DNA from: Streptomyces griseicoloratus | GTDB taxonomy: Bacteria; Actinomycetota; Actinomycetes; Streptomycetales; Streptomycetaceae | Direction of reading: 5' to 3' | DNA: 64,000 nucleotides | NCBI RefSeq assembly: GCF_014534645.1 | Contig: NZ_JACVQF010000200.1 | Coordinates: 372,001 to 436,000, forward strand | Shown here: piece after piece, positions 34,831 through 44,490 of the stretch | Layout of the letters: each line of letters opens with the position of its first letter | Position numbering within the stretch: position 1 is the first letter of the stretch | Position numbers and translations under genes: made by a program | The notes under the pieces: generated by a model | The model's database searches: none | What the model saw: only the letters and a program-made list of their open reading frames with translations | Told to the model about the DNA's origin: nothing

Positions 34831-35547
34831 TTGCGCATATCCAGACTGATCCCTGCCCTCATGGCCGTGGTGCTGTCCGTCCTCGCCCTCGCTCCGAGCG
34901 CCTTCGCCGCGGACCAGCGACCCGGCAGCGGCGGCCCCCAGCCGATCATCGGCGGAGGCTACGCGCAGAACGCCCCCTGGGCGGCGCGGCTGTTCTCCAA
35001 CGGCACCCAGACGTGCAGCGCCACCATCATCGCCCCCACGTGGATCCTGACCGCCAGGCACTGTGTCGGCGGGGGCGGGCTGTCCTTCCGGATCGGCAGC
35101 CTCGACCAGAGTGCGGGCGGCACCGTCGCCAATGCCACCCAGGTCCAGACCCACTCCTCGGCCGACCTGGCGCTGGTGCGGCTGGACCGGTCCGTCCCGG
35201 CCTCCTACGCCCAGCTGGGTCAGCCGGGCACGGTGAGGGTCGGGCAGTCCGTGCAGGTCTACGGCTGGGGCGCCACCTCCCGGTGCGGCTCCGAGATCAA
35301 CTGCCAGTCCCGGTACCTGAAGGTCGCCAACCTGAGCGTGACCGGCGGCTGCCGTGACGCCTACTACGGCTCGGCGATCTGCGCCCGCCCCGGTGACGGC
35401 ATCACCGCGGGCGGCGACTCCGGCGGCCCGATGATGGCGGGCGGCGTCCAGGTGGGTGTCGCCTCGACCAGCGACCGGCAGACCACCACGGCCTACACGA
35501 ACGTGACCGCCTACCGCTCCTGGATCCAGTCCATCGCGGGCGTGTGA
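34831..35547 (+). CDS. Secreted trypsin-like serine protease (S1A)
   Basis: This 238-residue exported protease starts with a signal peptide (LIPALMAVVLSVLALAPSAFA). A short propeptide precedes IIGGG, the mature trypsin-type N-terminus. The triad is visible: His77 in LTARHCVG, Asp112 in SSADLALVRLD and Ser197 in GGDSGGPM. Paired Cys residues suit extracellular disulfides. The start is probably TTG at 34831, after GAGGAG with short spacing; it is the only start-like codon that gives a complete signal peptide. The residue before the specificity pocket (GDGITAGGDSGG) has no obvious Asp189, so trypsin specificity is not assured. Confidence 0.88.
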   Translation: MRISRLIPALMAVVLSVLALAPSAFAADQRPGSGGPQPIIGGGYAQNAPWAARLFSNGTQTCSATIIAPTWILTARHCVGGGGLSFRIGSLDQSAGGTVANATQVQTHSSADLALVRLDRSVPASYAQLGQPGTVRVGQSVQVYGWGATSRCGSEINCQSRYLKVANLSVTGGCRDAYYGSAICARPGDGITAGGDSGGPMMAGGVQVGVASTSDRQTTTAYTNVTAYRSWIQSIAGV

Positions 35548-35604
35548 CCTCGTCCGGGCCGGCCCGCCCGCAGCACCGGAGCCCGCGGACCGTGTGACGA
35601 GACC

Positions 35605-35641
35605 GGGGCGAGGACGTCCACCGACGGGACGTCCTCGCCCC
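35605..35641. terminator. Bidirectional terminator between protease and phosphatase genes
   Basis: A perfect 15-bp stem (35605-35619 with 35627-35641) with a 7-base loop sits between the convergent genes, 7 bp from the phosphatase stop. Confidence 0.85.
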
Positions 35642-35648
35642 GGCGCGC

Positions 35649-37733
35649 TCAGAGCTGGTCCAGGGCTATCTCGCACCACACGGTCTTGCCGGCGCCGCGG
35701 GGTTCGATGCCCCACGAGGTCGCGAGTTCCTCGACGAGCAGCAGCCCTCGGCCCGAGGTGCACTGTTCCGTGGCGGCCCGGCGCCTGGGGGTGACCGGTG
35801 AGGCGTCGCTCACCGCGAGCCGCAGGCCCCGGCCGCCCCGGTGCACCGGCCTGGCCGTCAGTGTGGCGTCGCGGCCGGTGTGCAGGAGGGCGTTGGTGGC
35901 GAGTTCGCAGGCCAGCAGCTCCGCGGTGTCGTCGAGTGCCTCCAGCGACCAGTCGTGCAGTGCCGCGCGCAGGGCGAGCCGTACGGCCACGAGCGCGTCG
36001 GGGTCGGCGGGGGAGATCGTGGCTTCCATCTGCGGCACCGGATCCGGTCCGGCGGCCCGGGAGCGCTGCAGGACGAGGAGGGCCACGTCGTCCTCCTCAC
36101 CGGTGTAGGCGGCCATGGTGTCCAGCAGGTGGTCGGCGAGGAATTCCGGGGGCCCGGGGCCGGTGCGGATCGCCTCCAGCAGCCGGGTGCGTCCCTGGTC
36201 GATGTCGCGGGCACGGGCCTCGATGAGTCCGTCGGTGCACAGCACCAGGGTGGAGCCGGGCTCCAGGACCGTCTCCAGGGCCGGGTAGGCGGGCTGGGTG
36301 CCGGGGGCGGCGAGACCCAGCGGGAGGCCGCCGGGAGTGGCGATCCAGACGCTGCTCCCGTCCCGCCGGCGCAGCACGGGCTCCGGATGGCCCGCGCGCA
36401 CGATGGAGGTCGTCCCGGTGCCCGGATCCAGCTGGGCGATCAGGCAGGTGGCGAAGCGGTCGGTGTCCAGTTCGGCCAGGAAGGCGGAGGCGCGGGCCAT
36501 GACGGTGGCCGGCGGGTGCCCCTCGGCGGCGTAGGCGCTCAGCGCTATGCGCAGCTGTCCCATGACGGCCGCGGCCGTCACGTCGTGGCCCTGCACATCG
36601 CCGACGATCGCGACGATCCTGCCGTCGGGCAGGCAGAGGGCGTCGTACCAGTCGCCGCCGATGCCGCCGCGGGCCCGGGTGGGCCGGTAGCGGGTGGCGA
36701 GGGCCAGGTCGGGCACCTGCGGCAGGCGGCCCGGGAGCATCGCGGTCTGCAGTCCGGCGGCGAGTTCGTGCTCCTGGTCGTACAGGATGGCACGCTGCAG
36801 GGACTGGGCGATGACCTTGCCCAGCGCCGTCAGGACCGTCCGCTCGTCCGGCGGGAACCGTGCACCGTGCTCGTAGACGAGTCCGACGGCGCCGATCGGC
36901 GTGTCCTGGGCGATCAACGGCAGGAAGGCCGCCGCCGCGGTCTCGGGGAACCTCTTCAGGTACGGCTGCAGCGCCCGGTAGCGCACCGCGATCTCCGCCC
37001 GGCCGGTGACGAAGACCGGCCGGCGGGTGCGGACGGCCTCGGCCAGGGGCAGGGGCGCGCCCAGCCGGGACAGGTGGAAGTCGCGGACCAGCTCCTCGGG
37101 CAGGCCGTTCGCCCCGACCAGCTCCATGCGCCCGTTGTCGATCAGGCCGAGAACGATGCCGGAGGCGCCGACCCGCTCCAGGAGGCGGCTGGTGGTCAGC
37201 GCCTCGGCAACGTCCTCCACCGTGACGGTCGGGACGAGCACGTCGCTGACGTGCCCCACGATGTCGGCCTGACGCCGGCGGTCGTCCCTGGCCTGGCGCA
37301 GTTGCTCGATCTGGTCGAGGGCCAGGAGTTCCTGACTGGCGTCCCGGATGATGCCGATGACCCGGACCGGGCGCCCCTGCGGGTCGCGGACGATGTGCCC
37401 CTGGGTGTGCGTCCAGCGCAGCAGGCCGCCGCGGTGCCGTACCCGGAAGTAGAGGCTGAAGCCGGAACGCTCCCGCAGCGCGCGGTCCACCAGTTCCCTG
37501 ATCGCCGGCAGCTCCTCCGTCACCATGCGCTCCCCCAGGGTCGGCAGACGGCCGTCGAACTCGCCCGGGCGGAATCCCATCACCGCCAGTCCGGCATCGT
37601 CGTAGTGCATCACGCCCTCGGCGACGTCCCAGGTGAAAGTGCCCATGCCGTTGACCGCGAGGGCGACGTCGGCGGTGGTGACATGGGGGCTGCGGGCCTG
37701 CGGCGGGCCGTCCGGTGCGAAGAAGCGATGCAT
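35649..37733 (-). CDS. PAS-GAF-SpoIIE phosphatase with C-terminal anti-sigma-type ATPase domain
   Basis: This 694-residue signalling protein has four domains. A PAS domain (about 18-145) contains YFRVRHRGGLLRWTHTQGHI. A GAF domain spans about 160-310. A PP2C/SpoIIE phosphatase core spans about 325-545 (GGIGGDWYDALCLPDGRIVA, GDVQGHDVTAAAVM, LCTDGLIEAR). A HATPase_c_2 domain (about 565-690) contains LLACELATNALLHTGR. Such proteins switch anti-sigma-factor antagonists by dephosphorylation while the last domain can act as kinase or anti-sigma factor. No partner genes are adjacent, so the target is unknown. The Streptomyces lineage has many paralogues. The ATG at 37733 is followed by a credible PAS N-terminus. 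Confidence 0.93.
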   Translation of the reverse strand: MHRFFAPDGPPQARSPHVTTADVALAVNGMGTFTWDVAEGVMHYDDAGLAVMGFRPGEFDGRLPTLGERMVTEELPAIRELVDRALRERSGFSLYFRVRHRGGLLRWTHTQGHIVRDPQGRPVRVIGIIRDASQELLALDQIEQLRQARDDRRRQADIVGHVSDVLVPTVTVEDVAEALTTSRLLERVGASGIVLGLIDNGRMELVGANGLPEELVRDFHLSRLGAPLPLAEAVRTRRPVFVTGRAEIAVRYRALQPYLKRFPETAAAAFLPLIAQDTPIGAVGLVYEHGARFPPDERTVLTALGKVIAQSLQRAILYDQEHELAAGLQTAMLPGRLPQVPDLALATRYRPTRARGGIGGDWYDALCLPDGRIVAIVGDVQGHDVTAAAVMGQLRIALSAYAAEGHPPATVMARASAFLAELDTDRFATCLIAQLDPGTGTTSIVRAGHPEPVLRRRDGSSVWIATPGGLPLGLAAPGTQPAYPALETVLEPGSTLVLCTDGLIEARARDIDQGRTRLLEAIRTGPGPPEFLADHLLDTMAAYTGEEDDVALLVLQRSRAAGPDPVPQMEATISPADPDALVAVRLALRAALHDWSLEALDDTAELLACELATNALLHTGRDATLTARPVHRGGRGLRLAVSDASPVTPRRRAATEQCTSGRGLLLVEELATSWGIEPRGAGKTVWCEIALDQL

Positions 37734-38064
37734 GACTTCCTCCCGGGCCGCACGCTCTCAGTGCCAGGTGATGCGCCGCGACTACGACAGCTCGGACGTG
37801 GCCACGCCTTCATTCTGCGCGGAATCGTGCGCGTGCGCCCGTCCGGCACCGGTGGGCCGGGAGGCCCCCCGGCGCCCGGTCGGCAGGGCGACACGCCGGG
37901 GCCGCCACCCGTTCGGCGGGGCCGGGCCGTGAGCGTGTCGGCACCTCCGCGTCTAGGGACACGCCCATCGCCTACGCCGGACGGGGGAGACACGCAACAC
38001 GACATAGCACCTGGTTCCGGAAAAGCTGGGACGAACATGTCCGCACCCGGAGTCGGAGGATGTC
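37734..38064. other. 331-bp divergent intergenic region, no gene seen
   Basis: It lies between the SpoIIE phosphatase (minus) and the L,D-transpeptidase-like gene (plus). I see no strong promoter match, no long repeat and no small reading frame with a ribosome site, apart from GGAGG just before 38065. Confidence 0.5.
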
Positions 38065-38826
38065 ATGCCCGTCAGGAAGACCGTGGTCTTCGCGATCAGC
38101 GCGGCCGTGTGCACGGGCGCGTTGGGGGGCGGCTGCACCCAGGCGCCACAGAGCCCCTCCCAGGACCACGGCACGCCCAGCAGCGCCGCTCCACGCCCCG
38201 CGCCACCCCGCCCCGCCGCTCCGCCCCCGCCGGTCCGCCTTCTCCCGGAGCTGGGGCCGGCCATGCAGGCCCGGGTCCCCGCCGACACCCGGCAGGCCCT
38301 GGTGGTCAGCGGCAGGACGCAGGAGGCGAATCGGGCGCGGGCCGCGCTCTACGAACGGGACACCGGACACGGCTGGCGTCTCGTCGCGGGCCCCTGGCGT
38401 GCGCACAACGGCCTGCGCGGCTGGACCAGTGACCACTGGATCGGCGACCTGCGCACTCCCATCGGGGTCTTCGGCCTCAGTGACGCCGGGGGCCGGCTGC
38501 CCGATCCGGGGACCAGGCTCCCCTACGACCAGGACCCGCTGTTCCGCGCCGAGGGCACCGGCCACCTCGGCGAACCGCTGGAAGGGTCGTTCGACTACGT
38601 GGTCGCCGTCGACTACAACCGGGTCACCGGCACGACTCCGCTGGACGAGACCAGGCCGATGGGCGAGGCGAAGGGCGGCGGTGTGTGGATCCACGTGGAC
38701 CACCAGGGGCCCACCAGCGCCTGTGTGTCGCTGAGCGAGGACCACATGCGGGCGCTGCTGCGCGCGCTGGACCCCGAGAGGAAGCCGGTCGTCGTCATGG
38801 GGCCGCGGGCGGACCTGGCGCAGTAG
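38065..38826 (+). CDS. Exported L,D-transpeptidase (YkuD-domain)-like protein
   Basis: This 253-residue protein has a signal peptide ending near Cys24 (GALGGGC), possibly a lipoprotein, then a Pro/Ala-rich linker to about residue 60. The catalytic region resembles YkuD domains: WIGDLRTPIGVFGLSD early, and GGGVWIHVDHQGPTSACVSL with His210 and Cys220. Those correspond to the His and Cys of the L,D-transpeptidase active site, although the usual Ser-His-Gly-Cys is Thr-Ser-Ala-Cys. Its role would be in peptidoglycan 3-3 crosslinks or anchoring. GGAGG precedes the ATG. Confidence 0.82.
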   Translation: MPVRKTVVFAISAAVCTGALGGGCTQAPQSPSQDHGTPSSAAPRPAPPRPAAPPPPVRLLPELGPAMQARVPADTRQALVVSGRTQEANRARAALYERDTGHGWRLVAGPWRAHNGLRGWTSDHWIGDLRTPIGVFGLSDAGGRLPDPGTRLPYDQDPLFRAEGTGHLGEPLEGSFDYVVAVDYNRVTGTTPLDETRPMGEAKGGGVWIHVDHQGPTSACVSLSEDHMRALLRALDPERKPVVVMGPRADLAQ

Positions 38827-39080
38827 CCCCGGCGTCGGCCGGGGCCCCTCCTCCGCAGCCCGGGGCAGCCGGCGTCCACCTCCCGTAGACACCCGGTGCG
38901 AAACGGCGGCGGAGCACTACGTCTTCGGGCCGAGCCGGGGGTACCGAATCGCCTCACGCGGACTTGACGGGGCGGAAGGGCACTCGGCCTACTGGAAGGC
39001 GCAGTAGGGGCGCATTCGGGGGACTCGTCCGGTGTCAGGCTGTATGTCGGCCCCCGCCGAACCAGGTCAGGAGTCCGGCA

Positions 39081-39473
39081 GTGCGGCATCGATGGGCGGC
39101 GGTGACGGTCCTGCTGGCCTGCGTGCTGCTGCGTCTGTTCGTCCCGGAGTCCGCGCCGGACCGGGTGGCGTCGGTGGAGGCCACCGTGGCGGTGGACACG
39201 GGAGCGCCCGCCGTTGCGGCCGGAGCCGGCACCGAGACCGCCGGCACATCGTCCCCGTGCGAAGAGGACCCGTCCGTCCGTCATGTCGCGGTGCGGCCGC
39301 CGAGGGCCGCGGGAGCGGCCGGGACGGGCGGCCAGAAGCCTGCCGGAACCCCGGCCCGGGCGGGCACCGTGGTGCGTGGCGCCGCGGAATCCGGCGCTCC
39401 GGGAACCGGGCACGCACCCGGGACGCGTGCTCCCGGCCCAGGCGCACCCGGACTGCAGACCTTCCGCTGCTGA
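39081..39473 (+). CDS. Small membrane-anchored or secreted protein, unknown
   Basis: This 130-residue protein starts at a GTG preceded by AGGAG. A basic N-terminus and one hydrophobic helix (WAAVTVLLACVLLRLFV) are followed by a low-complexity Ala/Gly/Pro/Thr-rich tail that ends with CEEDPSVRHVAVRPPR and LQTFRC. The tail suggests a disordered extracellular extension. I recognise no family. A TTGACG (38964-38969) and TACT-containing element (38988-38993) about 100 bp upstream could be its promoter. The GTG start is supported by the ribosome site only. Confidence 0.55.
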   Translation: MRHRWAAVTVLLACVLLRLFVPESAPDRVASVEATVAVDTGAPAVAAGAGTETAGTSSPCEEDPSVRHVAVRPPRAAGAAGTGGQKPAGTPARAGTVVRGAAESGAPGTGHAPGTRAPGPGAPGLQTFRC

Positions 39474-39595
39474 GTGACGGCGGTACGACCCAGGGCCTGT
39501 GCCGTGCGGCCCGCGTACCGCCTGGTGCCGGGACGGGACACGGTGTCGAGCAGGCCCTCGTGTGTTCTCCATCGACGACGCAGGAGGCGACGGAC

Positions 39596-40681
39596 GTGTC
39601 GGGAAAGCGCATTCTCGTGGTGGGACCGGGCGAGCTGAACGCGGACGACCGGAAGATCTGGCGCGACATCAGAACGGCTGCCGGAGCCCCGGCGAACCCC
39701 TTCATGGACCCGGCGTTCACCACGGCCGTCGGGCAGGTCAGGCCGCAGGCCAGAGTCGCGGTGCTCCAGGAGGACGGCTGCCCCGTCGGATACTTCCCGT
39801 ACGAGAGGGGGTTATCGGGGCGGGGCCGGCCCGTCGGGGCGGGGGTGTCGGACAGTCAGGGTGCCGTTCTGCGCCCGGGAATCCGGCTCGACGCCCGCCG
39901 GCTGTTACGGGCGTGCGGACTGGCGTCCTGGGAGTTCGACAACCTGGAGGACGGTCAGCACGTGTTCGTGCCGCACGCGGTGGAGGAGCTGGCCTCCCCC
40001 GTCGTCGACATCGGGGCGGGGTTCGAGCGTTACACGGAGGGGCTGCGCCGCAGCTCGCCCGCCTTCCTCAAGCAGATCCTGGCCAAGGAGCGCCGGCTCG
40101 CCCGCCGGGTCGGCGAGGTGCGCTTCGCGTACGACGCGCGGGATCCCGGCGCGCTGCGGGCGCTCATGCGGTGGAAGTCCGCCCAGTACCGGCGGACCGG
40201 CCGGCGGGACCGGTTCGCGCAGGAGTGGATCACCCGGCTGGTGGAGCTGCTCGCACGGAGCGAGGAGCCCGAGTGCCGGGGGGTGCTGTCCGTCCTGTAC
40301 GCGGCCGGCCGGCCCGTGGCGGCCCACTTCGGGCTGCGCTCGCAGACGGTGCTGTCCTGGTGGTTCCCGGCGTACGACCCCGCGTACGGCAAGTACTCGC
40401 CCGGGCTGGTCCTGCAGCTGCGGATGCTGGAGGCCGCGGCGGCCGACGGGATCGGGACGGTCGATCTCGGCAGCGGGCCGGCGCGCTACAAGGACTCGTT
40501 CAAGACGCGTGACCTGCGGGTGTACGAGGGTGCCGTGGTGCGTCCGGGGCCGGGTGGGGCCGTGCACTGGCTGGGCAGGGAGCCGGCCCGGGCCGCCCGC
40601 CGCTTCGTACGCGACCGGCCCCGGCTGGCCCACGCCGCCCGCAGGGTGCTGGCGGAGGCCGGACGCCTGCGGGACCGCTGA
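39596..40681 (+). CDS. CelD/FemAB-like GNAT acyltransferase
   Basis: This 361-residue protein fits the BioF2/CelD-type acyltransferase family (Acetyltransf_6), distant relatives of FemAB. Segments include AGAPANPFMDPAFTTAVG, the positively charged FLKQILAKERRLARRVG, PVAAHFGLRSQTVLSWWFPA and the acyl-CoA-site-like GTVDLGSGPARYKDSFKT. Relatives act in exopolysaccharide, cellulose or cell-surface modification. The GTG at 39596 follows AGGAGG at 9 bases. It follows the small membrane protein on the same strand and may share its transcript. Substrate is unknown. Confidence 0.82.
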   Translation: MSGKRILVVGPGELNADDRKIWRDIRTAAGAPANPFMDPAFTTAVGQVRPQARVAVLQEDGCPVGYFPYERGLSGRGRPVGAGVSDSQGAVLRPGIRLDARRLLRACGLASWEFDNLEDGQHVFVPHAVEELASPVVDIGAGFERYTEGLRRSSPAFLKQILAKERRLARRVGEVRFAYDARDPGALRALMRWKSAQYRRTGRRDRFAQEWITRLVELLARSEEPECRGVLSVLYAAGRPVAAHFGLRSQTVLSWWFPAYDPAYGKYSPGLVLQLRMLEAAAADGIGTVDLGSGPARYKDSFKTRDLRVYEGAVVRPGPGGAVHWLGREPARAARRFVRDRPRLAHAARRVLAEAGRLRDR

Positions 40682-40705
40682 ACGCCCGTGCACCCGCCGC
40701 AGCGA

Positions 40706-40740
40706 CCCGCCACGGCCGCGGCTGCGGTGGCCGTGGCGGG
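40706..40740. terminator. Bidirectional terminator between acyltransferase and GH31 genes
   Basis: A perfect 12-bp stem (40706-40717 with 40729-40740) and an 11-base loop lie in the 81-bp space between convergent genes. Confidence 0.75.
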
Positions 40741-40762
40741 CGGGCGCTGCGCGGCGGGGGGG

Positions 40763-43700
40763 TCAGGTGGCCGTGGCCCGCCAGCGCTGGCGGGCTCCCC
40801 CGTCGTCGGTCGCCTGGACGACGAGGCCGTCGGCGGTGGCGGTCAGGGAGAGTCCGCTGTGCTTGGCCCTCAGCGTCAGCGTGCCCTGGTCCTCGGTGAC
40901 GGTCCAGCGCTGGTTGGCTGTGCCGGTGCAGGTGTACTGGACCACCTCGGCCCCGGACGCCTGCGAGCTCGCGGCCACGTCCGCGCACAGTCCGCTGCCG
41001 GCGTTCTTCAGCTGGTAGGTGCCGTCGTCGTCGCGGGTCACGTTCCACTTCTGGGCCGGCGACGTCGAGGCCTGCCCGATCCGCAGCCGGCCGGCGCCGG
41101 TGTCGCCGGGGGCCTCCAGCCGTCCGCCTCCCCCGGTGGTCGCCAGCGCGTACTGGCCGTCCGGCACCGGCGGCGGGACGATCTCCTCGTCGCCCACGTC
41201 CAGGGCGAAGACGTGCACGGCGCTGTTCGCCGGCAGGGTGACCGCGGCGACCTCCTTGCCGGGGTCGATGCGCAGGGTCTTGGTGTAGAGGCGGTACTCG
41301 ACGGTCTCGTAGGCCGGTCCGGACGGGGTGTTCTTGCCCTTGGTGGTGATCGCCGTCTTCGCCCCGTACCGGTCGGCCGGCAGACAGCACCAGTTGGGAA
41401 AGCCCAGTTTGGCCTCGGTGGCCGTGCCGTCGGTGTAGTGCACGGTCGCCGTGCCCTCGGCGCTGCCGCTGGTGCCGGTGCCGAGGAAGGCAAGCGCGTT
41501 GCCCTTCTGCTGACCGGAGACCTTGATGGTCTGGCCCTTGCCCGTCACGTTGTCGGGGGTGCCCGGCTCGGCGTCGGGCCAGGTGAAGGTGAAGCCGTTC
41601 GCCGCCACGGTGGCGCCCGGCGAGACGCCCTTCGCCGCCAGCCGTTCGGCGATGAAGCTGGAGCCGCCGCCGTCGATGTCGCCGGGCGCGGGGTCGTCCT
41701 GCCTGGTCACGCCGACGTTGTCGGCGGCCGAGGCGAGTGAGGGGTGGGCCAGTGTGGTCCCGGTCCGGGTGCGCACGGTGTACTCCTTGTTCCGCGTCGC
41801 GTAGGACGCCGTGGCGGAGACCTCGTACTTCCCCGGGCGGGCCTCGTCGGCGGGTGTCACCGTGAAGCGCGCGGTGAAGGTGGCGCCGTCGGGCAGGTCC
41901 CGGGTGCCCGTCGGTCCGGCGGCGTCCGTCTTCCAGCCCTCGGGTGCGTCGACGGCCGTTCCGGTCACCGTCACGGGCTTGCCCGTGTCGTTGGTGAACG
42001 CCACCTCGACCTGCTGGGACCGGCCGACCGTGCCGACGGCCGCGGTGGTCGCGTCGAGGCCGACGGCACGGTCCTGGGGATGCGTGCCGCCGACGGAGCC
42101 GGCGCCGTCGATGCGCACCGTCAGCCGCTCGCCGGTGGGCACCTCGGCGGTCTTGACGTGGACGACGCCGGTGCGGCCGTCGTAGTACCAGCCCGAGGGC
42201 GCGGTGCCCAGTTCCCGCTCGGAGGCCACCTCGCGCAGTCGCTGTCCGGCGGCCCGCACTCCGGACGGGGCGGTGTCGGTGTGCACGGTCAGGCCGTAGC
42301 GGCGCTGGACGGGCTTGCCGTCGTAGGCGCCCCTCAGTTCGCCGATGCGGATCTCCACCGGGCCGCGACGGCGGGCGTCCGGCGCCGAGACCTCGATCTT
42401 CTGGGCGGCCGACTGGCCCGTGGCGTGGTCCCGGGTGCGGCCGTCGTCCTCGTGGAGCGTGAAGGAGGAGTCGCCCTCGGGGTAGACGTCGAGGTCGAGG
42501 CGCCCGGCCTTCTTGCCCTGCGCCCAGTCGGTGGTCCCCTCGGGGAACATCGGCACGATCGCGCCGGCGCGGACGAACAGCGGGAGCGTGTCCAGCGGTG
42601 CCCGGTAGCCGTCGAGGGTCCGGCCGCCCTCGTGGACGCGGCCCGTCCAGTAGTCGACCCAGCGGCCTTCGGGGAGGTGGATGCCGTCCCGGACGTCGCT
42701 GTCCTCGTAGACGGGGGCGACCAGGAAGTCGTCTCCGGCGAGGAACTGGTACTTGGCCCGGTCGCCCCATGTTGCGGGGTCGTCGGGGTAGTTCAGGTAC
42801 AGGGGCCGGGTGGGGCCGACGCCGTTCCTCGCCGCGTTCGCCAGGTGGGTGGAGAAGTAGGGCAGCAGGCGCTCGTGGAGCAGCAGGTACTTCTTGTTGA
42901 TCTCCGTGTACGGCTCGCCGTAACGCCAGGGCTGCTTGTCGCTCGCCGCCCAGCCGCTCATGCCGTACGTCATCGGCAGCAGCATCTTCCACTGCAGGTC
43001 GCGCACATAGGTCTCGGCGCTGCCGCCGAAGATGCCGTCGATGTCGCCGGTCGTCACGGCCTGGCCGGACATGGTGGCACCGGCGTAGGTCGGGATCTGC
43101 CAGCGGATGTAGTCCCACGAGCCCGACTGGTCACCGCTCCACATCGCGCCGCAGCGCTGGGTGCCCGCCCAGCCCTCGATGGTGAGGACGGTCGCCCGGT
43201 CGCGGCTGTGCCGCTCGATGCCGTCCCGGGCCTTCTCGCAGGCGTCGAGGGCGAAGCGGTAGCCGGGGCCGACCCAGGCGACGTCGGTCTTGCGCACCCG
43301 CACCCCGGCGGCGACCTCGGACTCCTGTTCCGTGAGGTCCGCCTCGGTCCACAGGCCGAGTTCGGCGCCGTGCCCGTGCAGCATGTCGCCGGTCTCGGGA
43401 AGGTCCTCGTAACCGCAGCCGTAGCCGTCGTTCACCAGCATCCAGCCGAGCGGGATGCCCCGCTCGGCATAGCCGGCGGCGATCTCCCGGGAGTCGCGCA
43501 GCGTCTCGCGTTCACCGCGGTTGGCGTTGTGCAGGTAGCAGTCGGCGTCGCCGATCTCCAGGGCGTACATCGGCAGCAGGGCGGGGCGGCCGGTCAGTTC
43601 GGTGTAGCCGTCGATGACGTCCTTGGCGTCGCCGACGAAGTAGTAGGCGTCGAAGCGCTGTTCCGCGTGTGTCGTCCGCACCGGCGCGCCGAAGTCGTAC

Positions 43701-44389
43701 CGGCCCGGGGCGAAGGTGTTGCGCAGCACCCCGTAGCCGTTGCTGGAGAGGTAGAACGGGGCCGCGTTGGGGTTGCCGCCCTCGTTCCAGTCGTAGTCGC
43801 GGCTGATGTCGATGGTCTCGCCGCGGTGGCTGAAGCTGCCGTTCTGCATGCCGCCGCCGAAGAACTGCTCGCGCTCGCCCTGCCGGAGGGTCTGCACGGT
43901 GCCGTCGTCGGACCAGGCGAGCGGTGCGGTCTCCCGCCACAGCTGCCGGCCGTCCTCGTCGGCGAGCGCCAGGGTGACGGGCGACTTGGTGACCGTCAGC
44001 GTCGCCTCGTCGGTGCGGATGACGTAGGCGTCGTCGGTCTCGGTGTGGGTCGAACGCGCGCCCTGGTAGTCGTTCTTGACGACGATGTCGGCGTCGGGGG
44101 CGTCCGGGTCCTCGGGGTCGTCGTTGGCCGGATCGGAGAAGCGGCCGTCGGGTGCGAGGTGGACGCGGAAGAGGTCGTCGTCGGGGAAGCTGATGCGCAG
44201 CTCGGCGTCGCCCGCGGTCACGGTGTAGGTGTCACCGTCCGCGGTGAAGCCGGTGGCGTCGCCGAGCCGGCCGCCGGCGGCCTCGGACGTGCCGGACGGC
44301 TGGGCGGCCGCGTACGACGGCACCAGTGCCGCGACCAGCGCGGCGGCCAGGGCGGAGACGAGCAGTCGCGCTCGGGACTGACGGTTCAC
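40763..44389 (-). CDS. Secreted GH31 glycosidase, probable alpha-N-acetylgalactosaminidase, with CBM domains
   Basis: This 1208-residue exported enzyme has a signal peptide (LLVSALAAALVAALVPSYAAA), an N-terminal beta domain (about 45-255) and a GH31 barrel. The candidate nucleophile is Asp369 in RVRKTDVAWVGPGY, and the acid/base is Asp420 in AMWSGDQSGSWDYIRW. The TDVAWVG form resembles the alpha-GalNAc-specific GH31 group more than alpha-glucosidases. After a C-terminal sheet domain come a NEW3-like beta domain (about 800-880), another beta-sandwich and a ricin-B-type lectin with Q-x-W repeats (AQKWNV, NQRWTV, RQRWRA). The GTG at 44389 follows GGAGGA. Its neighbours support O-glycan hydrolysis; exact specificity needs an assay. 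Confidence 0.83.
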   Translation of the reverse strand: MNRQSRARLLVSALAAALVAALVPSYAAAQPSGTSEAAGGRLGDATGFTADGDTYTVTAGDAELRISFPDDDLFRVHLAPDGRFSDPANDDPEDPDAPDADIVVKNDYQGARSTHTETDDAYVIRTDEATLTVTKSPVTLALADEDGRQLWRETAPLAWSDDGTVQTLRQGEREQFFGGGMQNGSFSHRGETIDISRDYDWNEGGNPNAAPFYLSSNGYGVLRNTFAPGRYDFGAPVRTTHAEQRFDAYYFVGDAKDVIDGYTELTGRPALLPMYALEIGDADCYLHNANRGERETLRDSREIAAGYAERGIPLGWMLVNDGYGCGYEDLPETGDMLHGHGAELGLWTEADLTEQESEVAAGVRVRKTDVAWVGPGYRFALDACEKARDGIERHSRDRATVLTIEGWAGTQRCGAMWSGDQSGSWDYIRWQIPTYAGATMSGQAVTTGDIDGIFGGSAETYVRDLQWKMLLPMTYGMSGWAASDKQPWRYGEPYTEINKKYLLLHERLLPYFSTHLANAARNGVGPTRPLYLNYPDDPATWGDRAKYQFLAGDDFLVAPVYEDSDVRDGIHLPEGRWVDYWTGRVHEGGRTLDGYRAPLDTLPLFVRAGAIVPMFPEGTTDWAQGKKAGRLDLDVYPEGDSSFTLHEDDGRTRDHATGQSAAQKIEVSAPDARRRGPVEIRIGELRGAYDGKPVQRRYGLTVHTDTAPSGVRAAGQRLREVASERELGTAPSGWYYDGRTGVVHVKTAEVPTGERLTVRIDGAGSVGGTHPQDRAVGLDATTAAVGTVGRSQQVEVAFTNDTGKPVTVTGTAVDAPEGWKTDAAGPTGTRDLPDGATFTARFTVTPADEARPGKYEVSATASYATRNKEYTVRTRTGTTLAHPSLASAADNVGVTRQDDPAPGDIDGGGSSFIAERLAAKGVSPGATVAANGFTFTWPDAEPGTPDNVTGKGQTIKVSGQQKGNALAFLGTGTSGSAEGTATVHYTDGTATEAKLGFPNWCCLPADRYGAKTAITTKGKNTPSGPAYETVEYRLYTKTLRIDPGKEVAAVTLPANSAVHVFALDVGDEEIVPPPVPDGQYALATTGGGGRLEAPGDTGAGRLRIGQASTSPAQKWNVTRDDDGTYQLKNAGSGLCADVAASSQASGAEVVQYTCTGTANQRWTVTEDQGTLTLRAKHSGLSLTATADGLVVQATDDGGARQRWRATAT

Positions 44390-44490
44390 GGGGTCCTCCG
44401 GTGGACGAGCGGGGGAACGCCGGGGCCCAGGCCCTCGGTCCTGCGGGTGTGCGGCCGGCCGGCCGCGGTGCCGTCGTACGCGCACGGTGT

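Noticed and set aside
38964-38993. TTGACG and CCTACT as a firm promoter for the 39081 gene
   Set aside because: The spacing is 18 bp and the -10 match is poor; kept only as a remark in the gene entry.
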